From Ariolimax columbianus (Eukaryota; Mollusca; Gastropoda; Stylommatophora; Arionidae): a DNA stretch of 64,000 nucleotides. Below the pieces are notes generated by a model. The model was not told where the DNA came from, ran no database searches, and worked only from the letters and a program-made list of their open reading frames with translations. Position numbers and translations under genes: made by a program. Within the stretch, counting starts at the first letter, position 1; each line of letters starts with the position of its first letter. Shown here piece by piece: positions 45,566 through 56,770 of this stretch. The stretch covers positions 74,806,547-74,870,546 of the forward strand of contig JAVGWX010000005.1 in the NCBI GenBank assembly GCA_036924085.1, read 5' to 3'.

Positions 45566-45780
45566 ATTCTAATATTGTTCTCGCCCATTTTGTATTTATG
45601 TTCCATATTGGATCTACCCATTTGGATTACTGTACATTTAACTACATTAGTCTCCATTTGCCAGCTGACAGACCATTCTCGAATGTTATCAAAATCCGAT
45701 CTCAATATATCCACTTTGCTTTAGATGAGACACTATTGCATAGTTTTGTGTCATCCGTAAATTTTGCAGGCATGGATACA
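45566..45780 (-). pseudogene. CR1-like LINE, RT end (upstream part of the split copy)
   Basis: Minus strand: PAKFTDDTKLCNSVSSKA (catalytic box FADDTKL with A changed to T), a frame shift, then DFDNIREWSVSWQMETNVVK, then CTVIQMGRSNMEHKYKMGE. The sequence is cut by the HAR-A insertion and continues at 45190. Confidence 0.75.
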
Positions 45781-46299
45781 TGTATGAATACATATTGTGT
45801 ATTTGATGTGTCAAATTTACGTTATTTGTTGTTGTTGTGATTCGTTAGCTGTTTTAATTTCTTCCTGTTCAACTTCGTCACGGACGAAAGTTTTGTGGCT
45901 GAGACGTAGGTTTTTGACTTGTTTCTGTCCAGCTAGTGTTAATATGTCATGCTTGTTCATGATATTACCAACTGACTAGCACAGTGACCGAGCGCTTGCT
46001 TCATACGGCAAATGTACTTGGTTCGGTATGACAGCCTCATTAGTCCCCGTATTATCACGCATCAGCTGATTAACCTGGAGGTCCGCGTTCCTGTTGCGCC
46101 ACTTTCTGCATTTCCCGTCAGTTGCTATGACGACGCCTTGTGGTAGTCCATCGGAGTATTGGCAATATCGATCAATTCTTTCTCTTTGGTTAAAATATCA
46201 ACAGTTGTCACCTGACCAATCGTGCCCTCTACTTGTACCATCCGTCATATTAATCTTTTGAGTCTCTACTGCGATTGCTCTGATGTTCTTTGATTTACC

Positions 46300-46960
46300 A
46301 AGATATCAAACACATTATAAGAAAGTTTTAACTTCAGTATATATCGAATTATAACACAACTGTAACTACAATATACATCGCATTATAACACAATTTGAAT
46401 TCCAGTATATATCACATTATAACACAATTTTAACTACAATATATACCACATATAGGCTACCACAGCCTCAACTCCATTATACGTCCCATTATAACACAAC
46501 TTTAACTCCAATATGCATTGCATTGTGACACAACTTTGACTCCAATATACATCCAATTATAACACAACTTAAACTCTAATATATAAGGACACACCAGAGT
46601 CAATAGCCACTTAAACCGCATCAATACCCAGCACCTGCCCCTTGTGCAGACATTGCTCTCATCCTGATGAAACAGTTCGACACCTACTCATTGTTTGCAA
46701 GACGCTTGCGGACGTGAGGAAAATATTCCTACAAGCACTGCCGACAATTGCCAACACACTGTACGGAGCAGTGAAACAACTGAAGAAGACCTGTATAAGA
46801 ATGGCATTGGGCTGTCAAGAGCAGGCTTGCTCAGCAGCTATGGGATAACAACAACAACAACAACTCCAATATATATTCCATTATAACACAACTTCAACTC
46901 AAATAAACATCCCAGTATAACAACTTTAACTCCGATATACATTGTACTTCACATTTTAAC
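46300..46960. repeat. 34-bp array, interrupted by a LINE 3' end
   Basis: Degenerate units of cattataacacaactttaac + about 14 bp run from 46300 to 46586 and again from 46860 to 46960, up to the exon 6 acceptor. Confidence 0.8.
46587..46859 (+). mobile_element. 5'-truncated LINE 3' end in the array
   Basis: Reads LCRHCSHPDETVRHLLIVCK, then TLADVRKIFLQALPTIANTL, then YGAVKQLKKTCIRMALGC with a stop, then (AAC)n. The C..C...H...C knuckle marks the end of a LINE ORF2 different from the I-like family, because the tail is (AAC)n instead of (GAA)n. Confidence 0.7.
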
Positions 46961-46976
46961 ACCATTTTCACTACAG

Positions 46977-47105
46977 TACAAAGCATATGCAGCCAATTCT
47001 TATGCACCTAGCGGATCTTGGCCAACAACGCCGGCTAATTTCGCTGGAGCAGGTGTCAATGTCAACTGCGGCTATGATCTCGACAACAACCAGGCAGGAG
47101 TGGCT
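46977..47105 (+). CDS. exon 6 of the secreted protein
   Basis: Acceptor ttcactacag, donor gtaagt at 47106. 129 bp (43 codons), phase 0 on both sides. Reads YKAYAANSYAPSGSWPTTP, then ANFAGAGVNVNCGYDLDNNQ, then AGVA. One cysteine. The intron just upstream holds a 34-bp array interrupted by a LINE 3' end. Confidence 0.75.
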
Positions 47106-47183
47106 GTAAGTTACCATTACTGTAAGAGCGAGTCAGAAATGTCCGTGCTGACAAATTGTACCTTTTCGCTTCAATGTGACACA

Positions 47184-47400
47184 TTGTGAGGGGGTTCAGT
47201 GGTCTGGAGATAGGGTGTCCGCCTCGAGTGCCGGAGATCGCAGGCTCGAATCACGGTGGGCGACTGGGATTTTTTAATGTATATCTTCTCGTAACAATTT
47301 CTCCTGATCTCTGGGTAGTGAGATCGAAAAGAGTGGGCTTAACTGCCGCTGCCCGGACAAAATTCAAAAATTCAAGTTAAAAATCTACCCAAATTTGTTG
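47184..47400 (+). mobile_element. tRNA-derived SINE in intron 6
   Basis: Starts gggggttcagtggtctggag (A-box context) and has cgcaggctcgaatcacggtg (B box GGCTCGAATCA) about 45 nt later, then a body and an A-rich end. It differs from the SINE at 34410-34630, so at least two tRNA-derived families are present. Confidence 0.7.
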
Positions 47401-47569
47401 TACCTTCCCCCAGGCCTAGTAAGCCCCATGAAGTTCTAAAATACCTACTATGCATAACCGAAGCCTTCGGCTACATGACAACATACAGTAAACCTGCCTG
47501 TTTGAATACCAGGATTCCAAGTATTCTAAGTGACTCATATAGATGAGGGGCATTCGTTGTTCATTTTTA

Positions 47570-47960
47570 AAAGAATTTTTCCTTCTGTCTTTTTAGTTAT
47601 TTTCATCTACTTTTTTTCTAGTTTTCAGCTTCTCTTTGTTCTCCGTTTTCCTCTTGTTCTTGTTCCTCTTGTTCTTGTTCTAGTTTCTCGCCCTCTTCTT
47701 ATTTTTCTTATTTTTTCAATTTAGTACATTTTGATATACTTTCTTCCTCCTTTTATCTTCTTCTTACTATGCTTTTTCTTTTGAATCTTCTTTTTGATCT
47801 TCTTGGTCTTCTTCTCTTATCTCTTTGTTGTCATTTTTATTCTTCTTCATTTCTTCTTCTTGTCCTATTCTCTGTCTTCTTTACCTTTTTTCTGTATCTT
47901 TACTATTCCTGATTTTTTTTACCTTGAGTTGCATATACCTTCAGTTGTTCTTCTCTAAGC
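47570..47960. repeat. T/C-rich low-complexity tract
   Basis: About 400 bp dominated by ttctt and tttc on the + strand. No unit size. Confidence 0.8.
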
Positions 47961-48304
47961 AGCGCTGACATATTGTATGTTCTCCATTTCATCCTAGCTC
48001 CTCCTAGCGTGCCTTGTATCGCCTATAAACGTTTTATCCGTGCGCTCTCTGGCTTTCTTTCACTTCTGCTCGGGGTGGTTCCAATACAGAGATTGCTTGG
48101 TGGCATTTACTTCTTCTATCGCAATGTGCATCTGCCCTCAGCCATTACCTCCCAAAAATGTCTGGGCCCACCTGTTCATGTCCTGTTCTCACATATAAGC
48201 TTTCGTTTGCAACCTTGTCGAACCATTACAGTCATGATTCTTTCCAAAGGATTTATTTATGAGGTCAAGTAATATCCTAATATTGAGTTTAATTATACCC
48301 CATG

Positions 48305-48762
48305 TTTCAGTCAATCAATCTATCAATCAATCAATGTTCTGTAAGTGTCATATATGGCACATAAGGAAGAATTAAGTGCTCTCCATTTTGATCTGTGAGA
48401 TGCCACTCTTTTCAGTTCATGAATGCTGTTCAAGCCCATAGTGGAACCTCTTTGACGATTGTTTTGAGGAGAGTCTATTACGGTCTTCCTCTTTTCCTGC
48501 TGCCCGATGGTGACCACATAAACGCTTGCAAAGGGAGTCTATTGCTGTCCATTCTAATAACACGCCAGATGTATGCCCACAACTTGTTCCTGATGAGTGA
48601 TGCAACATATTGTTGATTAGTAACTTCTATAATTGTTTTGTTGGCTATGAATTGCTCCCAGGCAATTTTCATGTTTTCTAAAGCACTTATTCTCGAATGC
48701 ATTTAGCCTCTTTTCCAATGCCTTTGTTATTTTCCAGCATTTACATTCTCTGTTTCCGATAC
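48305..48762 (-). pseudogene. LINE ORF2 C-terminus with (TTGA)n tail
   Basis: Minus strand in mixed frames: EKRLNAFENKCFRK, then IAWEQFIANKTIIEVTNQQY, VASLIRNKLWAYIWRVIRMD, then SRKRGRPRN. Ends in tgattgattgat-type repeats (48309-48335 on the + strand). Several frame shifts. Confidence 0.65.
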
Positions 48763-48768
48763 ATACAA

Positions 48769-49127
48769 TGGATCAAGATGCTGAGCAGCGTATGAGCTGC
48801 AGTGGTCAGCGACCCATAGCTGCTAGCGTCAGGGCCAGCGAACCAGCTGCCAAGACCCTTCTACACCTCCTAGCGGTAATCCTGGATAACAGGCTGCAGC
48901 AGGGCAGACTGACTAAGGAGAAGGGATCAAAGAGGGAATGCTAACCCGGTATTCAAAAAATGCTTGCTGAAATCGGATGTGTTGGACCGAAAGGTGCACA
49001 TATCGCAGTCAAGCTGTAAACTACGACACAACCCATTCCGTTCTCTGGACTACATTCTGCTACTTAATCCTTTTCAGGATTTAGTAGCGGGAGATTGAGG
49101 ACGAACGAAGCCAATCCAAGCTAAGAC
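48769..49127 (+). mobile_element. HAR subfamily A retroposon
   Basis: Starts tggatcaagatgctgagcag, one head (with a 9-base gap), the standard body, and an aagccaatccaagctaag tail, related to the (CCAAG)n tail of the copy at 12.8 kb and not to the (GAA)n tails. Target duplication acatacaa at 48761-48768 and 49128-49135. Lies about 100 bp upstream of exon 7. Confidence 0.8.
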
Positions 49128-49230
49128 ACATACAAAAAGACCGACTTCACGTTGGAGTTGAAGATGCGTAGCTCGGTGTACGTTTATATCACCATTATTC
49201 TTGTCTAACAAAAGCTCTCATCTTGTACAG

Positions 49231-49336
49231 GTACCAGAATGCGGATATACCATTACATTCGTGGCATACGACGTGATTGAAAGGCGAAACCAAGCACAAA
49301 TACCAGGGTTATCAGTCGCCATCAACTTGGAACATA
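49231..49336 (+). CDS. exon 7 of the secreted protein
   Basis: Acceptor tcttgtacag, donor gtaagt at 49337. 106 bp: phase 0 in, phase 1 out. Reads VPECGYTITFVAYDVIERRN, then QAQIPGLSVAINLEH; the next residue, Asn, is split with exon 8. The QAQIPGL stretch is typical of a conserved core rather than random sequence. Confidence 0.75.
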
Positions 49337-49659
49337 GTAAGTCTACTGTTGCAATTGGTTATGGAAGACGTAGGACAATTTGTAGCAGGATTCCAGCTGA
49401 TCGTTATATTTTCTCCCGTTGAGCAATCGCGTATTATGGTAGCATTCTGTCATGGATAAACTGACTAGGACGAAGACTCGCACGCATCATTGGTCTGGTG
49501 CAGGGAATTTCCCTCCCAGATTTGGAACTGGACCCTACCATTCTTGCGGCTAGACCCGTGTTTTATCAACTCAGTCAGCTTGAGGTTATTGTGAAACTAG
49601 AACTTTAGATGCATTTAAACTTATTGGAAAAATAACTTACTTTGACAAACAATCATTGA

Positions 49660-50095
49660 GGATGTTAACTTAACTTAACGTCTTTATACTGATTTAGAAG
49701 ACTCTGCAGAGTCTGTATACAACCAGTTTCATTTACATCACCTTGCTCTAAAAGATATTCAATCCAATTTATTCTTAAATTCGCTAACTGTCCCTGCTTC
49801 CACCACCTCCCGTGGCAATGCATTCCAAGCATTCATCACTCTCTGACTAAAAAAAAAGACTTCCTAATATCTAATCTGGGCATCTCCTTAGTCAACTTGT
49901 AGCTGTGCCCTCTTGTTCTTATGGATGGCTGTATTTTAAAAAAACTTGTTATAGTTGTTTTTTTTACCATTCCTCTGATCAACTTATAAACCTGTATTAA
50001 GTCACCACGAATTCTTCTCTCTTGTAGACACCGCAGGCCGGTTTTTTTTAGTCTCTCCTTATAACTGTTGCTCAGGCAATATTGAATGCCCTTGA
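49660..50095 (-). pseudogene. CR1-like LINE, 3' end
   Basis: Minus strand: SYKERLKKTGLRCLQERRIR, then GDLIQVYKLIRGM, then TTITSFFKIQPSIRTRGHSY and KLTKEMPRLDIRKSFF. The 3' UTR ends in (TTAAG)n. Frame shifts near 49920-49980. Confidence 0.8.
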
Positions 50096-50589
50096 AGTTT
50101 ACTAACATAATTAACCAAACCGAACAAGATATGAAATAAAGAGTTCTGCATGACGGTCACGTGTCTGGGTCTTTCAAATAAGCAAAGGCAAGCATCAGGG
50201 AAATCTCTTATCGCCATTTCTCTTGCTGTTGGTTGATGATTGGGACATAAAGACAACAGCATCAATCAAACATAGAATCCATTCCTCTATGACATAACAA
50301 CTTGATGATGTGAACTTTATATATATACAATATCTTGATTGTTCTGTCATATAACCGCTAACATGCAAAATAAAATAAGTATGATTAATGAGGTCACAAG
50401 TTGGGACCTTTGAAAAACCGATAAAAACACAACGATTAATTAAATAAATGTAACTTACGACAATCAGATTGTGTGCAGAGACACATTAATAAAAGATCAT
50501 TCATATATCTTGAACACAATATAGATAATATAGGGTCTACGTGCACATATATCACAATTTGAATTCACAAGGCGAATACACATTGCAGT

Positions 50590-51375
50590 ATTGAGCTGAT
50601 GGATATTAAAAACAATAGAGAGAAAACAATAGAGAGAAAACAATAGAGAGAAAACAATAGAGAGAAAACAATAGAGAGAAAGATAGATAAGGAAAGGGAC
50701 CTAGGGGTTATAATAGATCATACAGGAAAGGTGAGTGAGCAAGTTAAGGTAGCAGTGAAAAAGGCAAATGCAATGTTAGGTATGATAAAAAGAAATATTA
50801 AACATAGGAGCAAGGAAGTGATCGTCAAACTGTATAAAGCTTTAGTAGACCTAGATTGGAGTACTGTGTACAGGTGTGGAGTCCTTATCATAGAGGGGAT
50901 ATAAACATGCTGGAAAGAACACAAAAAAGAGCGACAAAGATGATAGTGGGATTCCAGAATTACAGTTAGGAGGAACGACTCAGAAAAACCGGCCTACAGT
51001 GTCTCGAAGAGAGAAGAATTCGTGGTGACTTAATACAGGTTTATAAGATGATCAGAGGAATCGATAAATTAGACTATAACAAGTTTTTTTAAAAATACAG
51101 CCACCTACAATAACACGAGGGCATAGCTACAAGCTGACTAAAGAGAGGTCCAGGTTAGATATTAGGAAATATTTTTTTAGTCAGAGAGTGGTGTCTGCTT
51201 GGAATGCATTGCCAGGGGAGGTAGTGGAGGCAGGGACAGTTACTGCATTTAAGAATAAACTGGATGCGCATAGCTTTTAGAGCAAGGTGATGTAAATGTA
51301 ACTGGTTGTATACAGACTCTGCAGAGTCTTCTAAACCAGTATAAAGACGTTAAGTTAAGTTAAGTTAAAAGAAAT
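50590..51375 (+). mobile_element. CR1-like LINE, C-terminal half and 3' UTR
   Basis: A 15-bp tandem repeat (aacaatagagagaaa, about five units) leads into IDKERDLGVIIDHTGKVSEQ, then VKVAVKKANAMLGMIKRNI, then RTQKRATKMIVGFQNYS and EERRIRGDLIQVYKMIRGID, then [20 protein letters not shown] and [20 protein letters not shown]. The 3' end is gttaagttaagttaag. Best copy of the family in the window, with few frame shifts. The 15-bp array codes a repeated N-N-R-E-like peptide at the truncation point. Confidence 0.8.
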
Positions 51376-51544
51376 TATGTCTAAAACAAAAACAAAAATA
51401 AACAATTCCAATGTAAGGTCAGGACGGTTACAGCCATCTGTTGAAACACGAAGAGCACCAATAACAACAACCAAAAAGGTACAGACTTTCATAAATGGGT
51501 GCTTCTACAAAACAGAGGAGTTGCACTTGTATGATTAGATAACC

Positions 51545-51765
51545 AATGTGGAACTGTTGGAAAGAACCAGACAGAGCTATAGAATGTGAGGAGAAGACGG
51601 GGGTTGGATAGAACACACATAAAGGAAACCAGGTAATAGCATTACAAGGCAGTCTCTATTTTGGAATCCCCAGAGCAATGAGCTAGAGGAAGACCAAAAT
51701 ACACACGAAGAAGATAGTTCGATACAGACATAAAGGCAATATAGAAGACATGCAGACCGTTTATT
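51545..51765 (+). pseudogene. LINE ORF2 C-terminus remnant
   Basis: Mixed frames: LERTRQSYRM, then GWIEHT-RKPGNSI-like sequence, then ALQGSLYFGIPRAM-like, then ARGRPKYTRRR. Same family as 30625-30895 and 54465-55210. Confidence 0.55.
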
Positions 51766-51949
51766 TTGTGTGTTTCTCTTACTAACCACAGCAAAACCAG
51801 CTATTCTCTCTGTTATCTCTGTATAAAAACCAAGAAGGCTTTTCCTCCCTCGAGTCTTATATGAAAGACAGTCCATGATGTCATGATTTGGAGTCTCTTC
51901 TACCTTTGAAGGGCTTGAGATTGTAGACTAACGACCGGTCAGGGAAAAT

Positions 51950-52580
51950 ATACTGATGAGACTATGTTAGTCAGCGTCAGACAATACATACAGATCCGAC
52001 AATGTCAGTCAGGGTCAGGTATAATATACTGATCAGGCAGTGTTAGTCAGGGTCAAGTATAATATATTGATTAGGCAGTGTTAGTCAGGGTCAGGTATAA
52101 TATATTGATTAGGCAGTGTTAGTCAGGGTCAGGTATAATATACTGATCAGACAGTGTTAGTCAGGGTCACGTATAATATACTGATCAGGCAGTGTTAGTC
52201 AGGGTCAGGTATAATATACTGATGAGACAATGTCAGTCTGGGTCAGGTATAATATAGTGATCAGACAGTGTTAGTCAGGGTCAAGTATAATATACTGATG
52301 AGACAGTGTCAGTCTGGGTCAGGTATAATATAGTGATCAGACAGTGTTAGTCAGGGTCAGGTGAAATACACTGATCACGGTTCCATCTCCCTTCCAAGCA
52401 GTTCTTCCTGGAAACGGTTTCAAGGCAGTCTGGCCATAGTAGGGCGCTTACTGAAGAGCCTCGTATTGCACTAAAGGTCAAGAGGACACCGGCCCACTTT
52501 CTGCAGTAGGCCTCGGGGTGTGAGGAGAGCCACTGTAACCCGTCACTAAAGAAAGTCGTCAAGAATATCTAATGGAACAA
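51950..52580 (+). repeat. HAR subfamily B copy with 38-bp head array
   Basis: About ten units of 38 bp (gatcaggcagtgttagtcag + 18, including ggtcaggtataatata) at 51950-52375, followed by a body at 52345-52580 with cttcctggaaacggtttcaa, ggcagtctggcc, gaggacaccggcccactttc and gagccactgtaacccgtcac. Same body as the copies at 1788, 5305, 8768 and 23938. Confidence 0.7.
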
Positions 52581-52599
52581 CGTCATAGTTCAATTCTTT

Positions 52600-53010
52600 G
52601 AACATATGACAGGAATACGTACAAACCTACACATTACTCCAGCCTATAACACCATACATATGACAAGAATGTCTACAAATCTACACATCACTCGAGTCTA
52701 TAACACCAGTCACGACAAGACAAATTATAATAAACATGCCAACACACCACTCGAGCCTATAACACCAGCCATATGGCAAAAGCCTATAAACCAGACTCAT
52801 GACAAGAATATCTAAACACCTACACATCACTGGAATCTATAACACCAGCCATATGACCAGAAAACCTACAAACTACACATCGCTCGAGCCTATAACACCA
52901 TACACGACAAGACAAACTACAGAGCACATTCAACACATCACTCGAGCCTTTAACACCGGCCATATGACAAGTACATATATATACCTGCACATCACTTTAA
53001 CATGATTTAA
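52600..53010. repeat. irregular 54-62-bp tandem repeat
   Basis: About seven units with tataacaccagccatatgac and acatcactcgagcc in common, spaced unevenly. Confidence 0.8.
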
Positions 53011-53314
53011 AAGTGAGATGAATGCTAATACAATGACGGATGACATTGTTGAAGGAATATTGCAGTGGCTGGTATGAACTCGAACAACGGCCACTCAGAT
53101 GACACAGAACAGATAGTTACACGTCCCCACGCCGTCTATCGATAAACGTGGGTAGATGAGATGAGAGGATAACACAAAAGAATACTGACAAGAAGAATAG
53201 GTAGATGTGACTGATGATTGATTCGTTTTTTCGTTTCAATTGAAACATAGGGTTACCACTGGATCCGGCCTCCTTACCGGAAGCCTGTATTCGTCCATTT
53301 GCGGTGTTGATTTC

Positions 53315-54274
53315 TTCTTCTTCTTCTTCTTCTTCGTACGCAGTCAGACAGTAACCATTATTTTTTCGAAAAAAGCGGCGGTCATCCTGAGGCTGTCGAC
53401 ACTGCCATAGAGCTTGTCTTGCAGTTCCACTGGTGATGGCCACATCTGCTCTCTCTGATCCTCGTATGTCGGGCAGTTCTGCAGCAGATGTTCAGCGGTC
53501 ATTTTACCAGTACCGCACGGGCATTCGTCGGTACCACCTATCTTCAATTTGTTGAATAGGTGGTATCTCAGTCTATTGTGGCCAGTGCGAAGTCTGAAGA
53601 CAACGACCTGCTCTCTTCTGTTCAACTGGTAATAGGCATCGTTTTTGGTGTAACCAGTATGTTCGGTTTCCCATTTGGTCATGTATCTGGCTTTGATAAG
53701 CCGTTTTGACTCTTCGTACGTCATACTAGTATCTGTTTGTGGTAGTCTAGCGCCTTCTTTTGCCAGTCTGTCTGCCTCATCGTTGCCTTGGATGTTGCAG
53801 TGTGATGGGACCCACTGTACCACTACCCTTTTTGGTGCGGACTGCTGGCACAGTTTGCAGAGTGTTGCTCTTAAGTCATTAAGCTCAGTGTTTTTCTGGC
53901 TTTTTAGCCATGTGACTACGGCGAGAGCATCTGTAAGCAGGACTATATGGCTTTCATTTTCTTTATGCGTCACCATTTCTTCCACTGCCGCCCTCAGTGC
54001 CTCTGCCTCCGCTCTGAAATTGCTTGTGTACTTACCAGTAGCGAATGACAGTGTTATTTTTCTGCCATTTGGTAGGTTCAGGAATGCTCCTGCCCCTCCG
54101 TTCTGTGTAGTGTTTGTTACAGAACCATCGGTGTATGCATGGGTCCAGTCCATGCTTGGGTAGTTTTTCGATGTAAAGCTTAGGGTAGTATCTCTCCTTT
54201 CTTTTTCAGTCTGGCAGTTTTTGTTTGCAATACCTGGTATATTTTCTACCACCTCTGGAAATATATCCTGCCTC
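53315..54274 (-). mobile_element. 5'-truncated I-like LINE with open RNase H and zinc knuckle
   Basis: One open frame of 302 codons on the minus strand (54252-53344). RNase H with all expected acids: Asp in HAYTDGSVTN, Glu in FRAEAEALRAAVEEM, Asp in IVLLTDALAVVTWLK, then VVVQWVPSHCNIQGNDEADR with the final His and Asp. After it come VFRLRTGHNRLRYHLFNKLK and the knuckle ECPCGTGKMTAEHLLQNCP. RNase H removes the RNA strand during target-primed cDNA synthesis. The (GAA)n tail and the 13-bp target duplication cggtgttgatttc (53302-53314, 54275-54287) mark a clean recent insertion. The RT is missing through 5' truncation, so it cannot move by itself. Lies in intron 7. Confidence 0.9.
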
Positions 54275-54464
54275 CGGTGTTGATTTCAAATTTAGTGACT
54301 TTATATGAAATGTTTGCCAGCCATATGTTCATCTTTCTTTAACCACCTTCTAAAGCATGTTAAGTTACAGTTGTCCCATTCTCTCAACAAAGTACCACTC
54401 CGTATGAAGTAAATATGTGGCTCCTAAAATAACTTTACCATTAATAGAGGCTTCACAGTTGAAC

Positions 54465-55210
54465 ATTCAATCAATCGATCAAAGCCCACCGATCATCTCA
54501 GTGCATAGACCATTGTACACATCTCGCCAGCCCATACGTACGGGGGTTATACTTTGTACAGCTCTCCAGGTGTAACCATTTAATCTCAGTTCACTCTCAC
54601 ATTCTCTTCTCCATGTTTATTTAGGTCTACCTTTCTTTTTCTTTACTTGAAGATCCCACGTGAGAGACTACCTGACTATGTTGGACGAGTCCTTCCTCAG
54701 CGCATGTCCTATCCAGCCACATTTTATTTTTTCTGAATTTCTTGGTCTGGTAGTTGTTGGCTCATTTCCCACATATCTTCATTTCTCTCCATTCCCTGCT
54801 ATTTCATGCCCATTATCATGCGTAGGCATCTGTTAACGACGGACTAGAGTCTTTGTTGTATGACCTTAGTCGCTCTCCATGTTTTCGCAGCATACATCAG
54901 TACCGACTTGACCACACTTTGGTGTGGATATTGATTTCTCTAAATCTTCGTATGCTGGTTAGTTTAAGGATTGTCATTTTTGCCTTTCCAATTCTGGTCT
55001 TTATATCTGCATCTATACCCTCCAAACATGTCAATTGTGCTGCCCAAATGGGTAAAGACATCAACCGTTTCTAACGATTCTCCCTTCAGCGTGACCGATT
55101 TTTTGTTGATAGTGTTGAGTTTAAGGAGCTAGGTTTTCTTCATGTTGATATTCAGTTCCATTTTGACAGATCGCTCTATCACCCTGCCAGTTTGAACAGT
55201 GACATGTAGG
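54465..55210 (-). pseudogene. LINE ORF2 C-terminal part
   Basis: Minus strand: ERSVKMELNINMKKT, then VTLKGESLETVDVF-like, then TNQHTK-like, YAAKTWRATKVIQQRL, then WGWIGHALRKDSSNIVR-like and KKKGRPK-TWRRECESEL. Ends in gatcgattgattg. Many stops. Same family as 30625-30895. Confidence 0.65.
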
Positions 55211-55606
55211 ACACACGGGATGATGTTGTTGTTGAAGTTGTTGTTCTTGTCCGTTTGCGTGCTGAGTCCTTCATTCATATTGAATTATCTATGCTAACAA
55301 TCTTGCTGTCGCTCTTTTTTGGCCGCAGAACGTACTGAAGTAGGTGGATTTAGGTATTCTATCCTGTATTGTAATGCGGGAATCTACTCAGGCTAAATGT
55401 TATGGAAACGCAGTGTGTATTACAAGCTCGTTGGTCAGATTTATTTACCAGAGTATGTTGCATGTGACTCTAGTGTTAGCTTTGACAGCCACACACGCGT
55501 TGATATAACCAAAGCGCCTTGGACTGTATGTAACAATGACACATCTCACCAACATAAAGCACACATACTTCAATAACCGCACTAATAATTGACTGTGTCA
55601 TTGCAG

Positions 55607-55754
55607 ATCCTGTGTTTCACGACAATGAAATAGTCATGGCAACGGCCCCCACATGGCTTGGGGGAACTACGTACCAAGCCCAAGTAGTTCCGCCTTTGAC
55701 TGTGCCGGAATTCTTGCTCATTAGAGGATTTAGCGCAGACGTGGTTCAGAATCA
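55607..55754 (+). CDS. exon 8 of the secreted protein
   Basis: Acceptor tgtcattgcag, donor gtaagg at 55755. 148 bp: phase 1 in, phase 2 out. Reads PVFHDNEIVMATAPTWLGG, then TTYQAQVVPPLTVPEFLLI, then RGFSADVVQN, with Gln split into exon 9. GC content is clearly higher than in the flanking introns. A T-rich low-complexity array starts shortly after the donor. Confidence 0.75.
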
Positions 55755-55799
55755 GTAAGGGAAGAGGTCAAATGCTATGTCATTTTGTTCAGATGTTCC

Positions 55800-56210
55800 T
55801 TTATACCTGCTTGATGTTTTTTGCTGTTTGTCTGTTCTTGTTGTTTTGTATGTTCTTATTGTTTCTCTGTACTTGTTTGTGCTTTTGTTGTTTGTGTGCT
55901 CTTGTTGTTTGTATTCTCATGTTGTATATGTGCTCTTGTTGTTTGTCTGTACTTGTTGTTTGTGTGATCTTATTGTTTGTTTGTACTTGTTGTTTGTGTG
56001 CTCTTATTGTCTGTGTGCTCTTGTTGTTTGTTTGTACTTGTTGTTTGTGTGCTCTTATTGTTTGTGTGCTCTTGTTGTTTGTGTGCTCTTGTTGTTTGTG
56101 TGCTCTTGTGGTGTCAGTGCTCTTGTTGTTTGTGTGCTTTTGTTGTTTGTGTGTTCTTGTTGTTTTTCTCTTCTTGTTGTTTGTTTGTCCATGTTGTTTA
56201 TCTTCTTCTT
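55800..56210. repeat. 18-bp T/G-rich array
   Basis: Units around tgtgtgctcttgttgttt. A second, different 18-bp array (ttttattgtctgcctgtt) follows at about 56460-56770. Both leave several frames open, giving Cys/Leu/Val-rich peptides that I do not regard as proteins. Confidence 0.9.
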
Positions 56211-56459
56211 CTTCGATCAATTATACTATGCTTCCCGCCAGTGAGGTTCACTAAGGAGACTGCGTTTCAAGTCTGCATTTCTTTTTTTTTTTGCCGTTGT
56301 TGTTTTTCAGTCCTGCATTGTTTGTCTGTCATCTTTGTATGTTTGTGAAATGTGTTAGTTTGTTCTGGTTGTTCTGTCCTGATTGATTGTTAGTCTTCAT
56401 TATTTGTCATTACTCATATTTGCTTTTCATGTTCATCTATCTTTATTGTGTGCATCTCA

Positions 56460-56770
56460 ATTTTGTCTGCCTATTTTGTTGTCTGTCTGTTTTTATTGTT
56501 TGCTTATTTTTATTGTTTGCTCGATTTCATTGTTTGCCTGTTTACATTGTTTGCCCGTTTTCATTGTCTGCCTGTTTTTATTGTCTGCCTGTTTTTATTG
56601 TCTGCCTGTTTTCATTGTTTACCCGTTTGTATTGTTTGTCAGGTTTTATTGTTTGCCAGTTTTTAATGTTTGCCCGTTTTCATTGTTTGCCCATTTTTAT
56701 TGTTTGCCTTTTTTATTGTCTGCCTGTTTTTATTGTCTGCCTGTTTTCATTTTTTGCCTGTTCGCCTAAC
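56460..56770. repeat. 18-bp array with tgtctgcctgttttta
   Basis: About 17 units with small changes. Neighbour of the preceding array, in intron 8. Confidence 0.9.
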
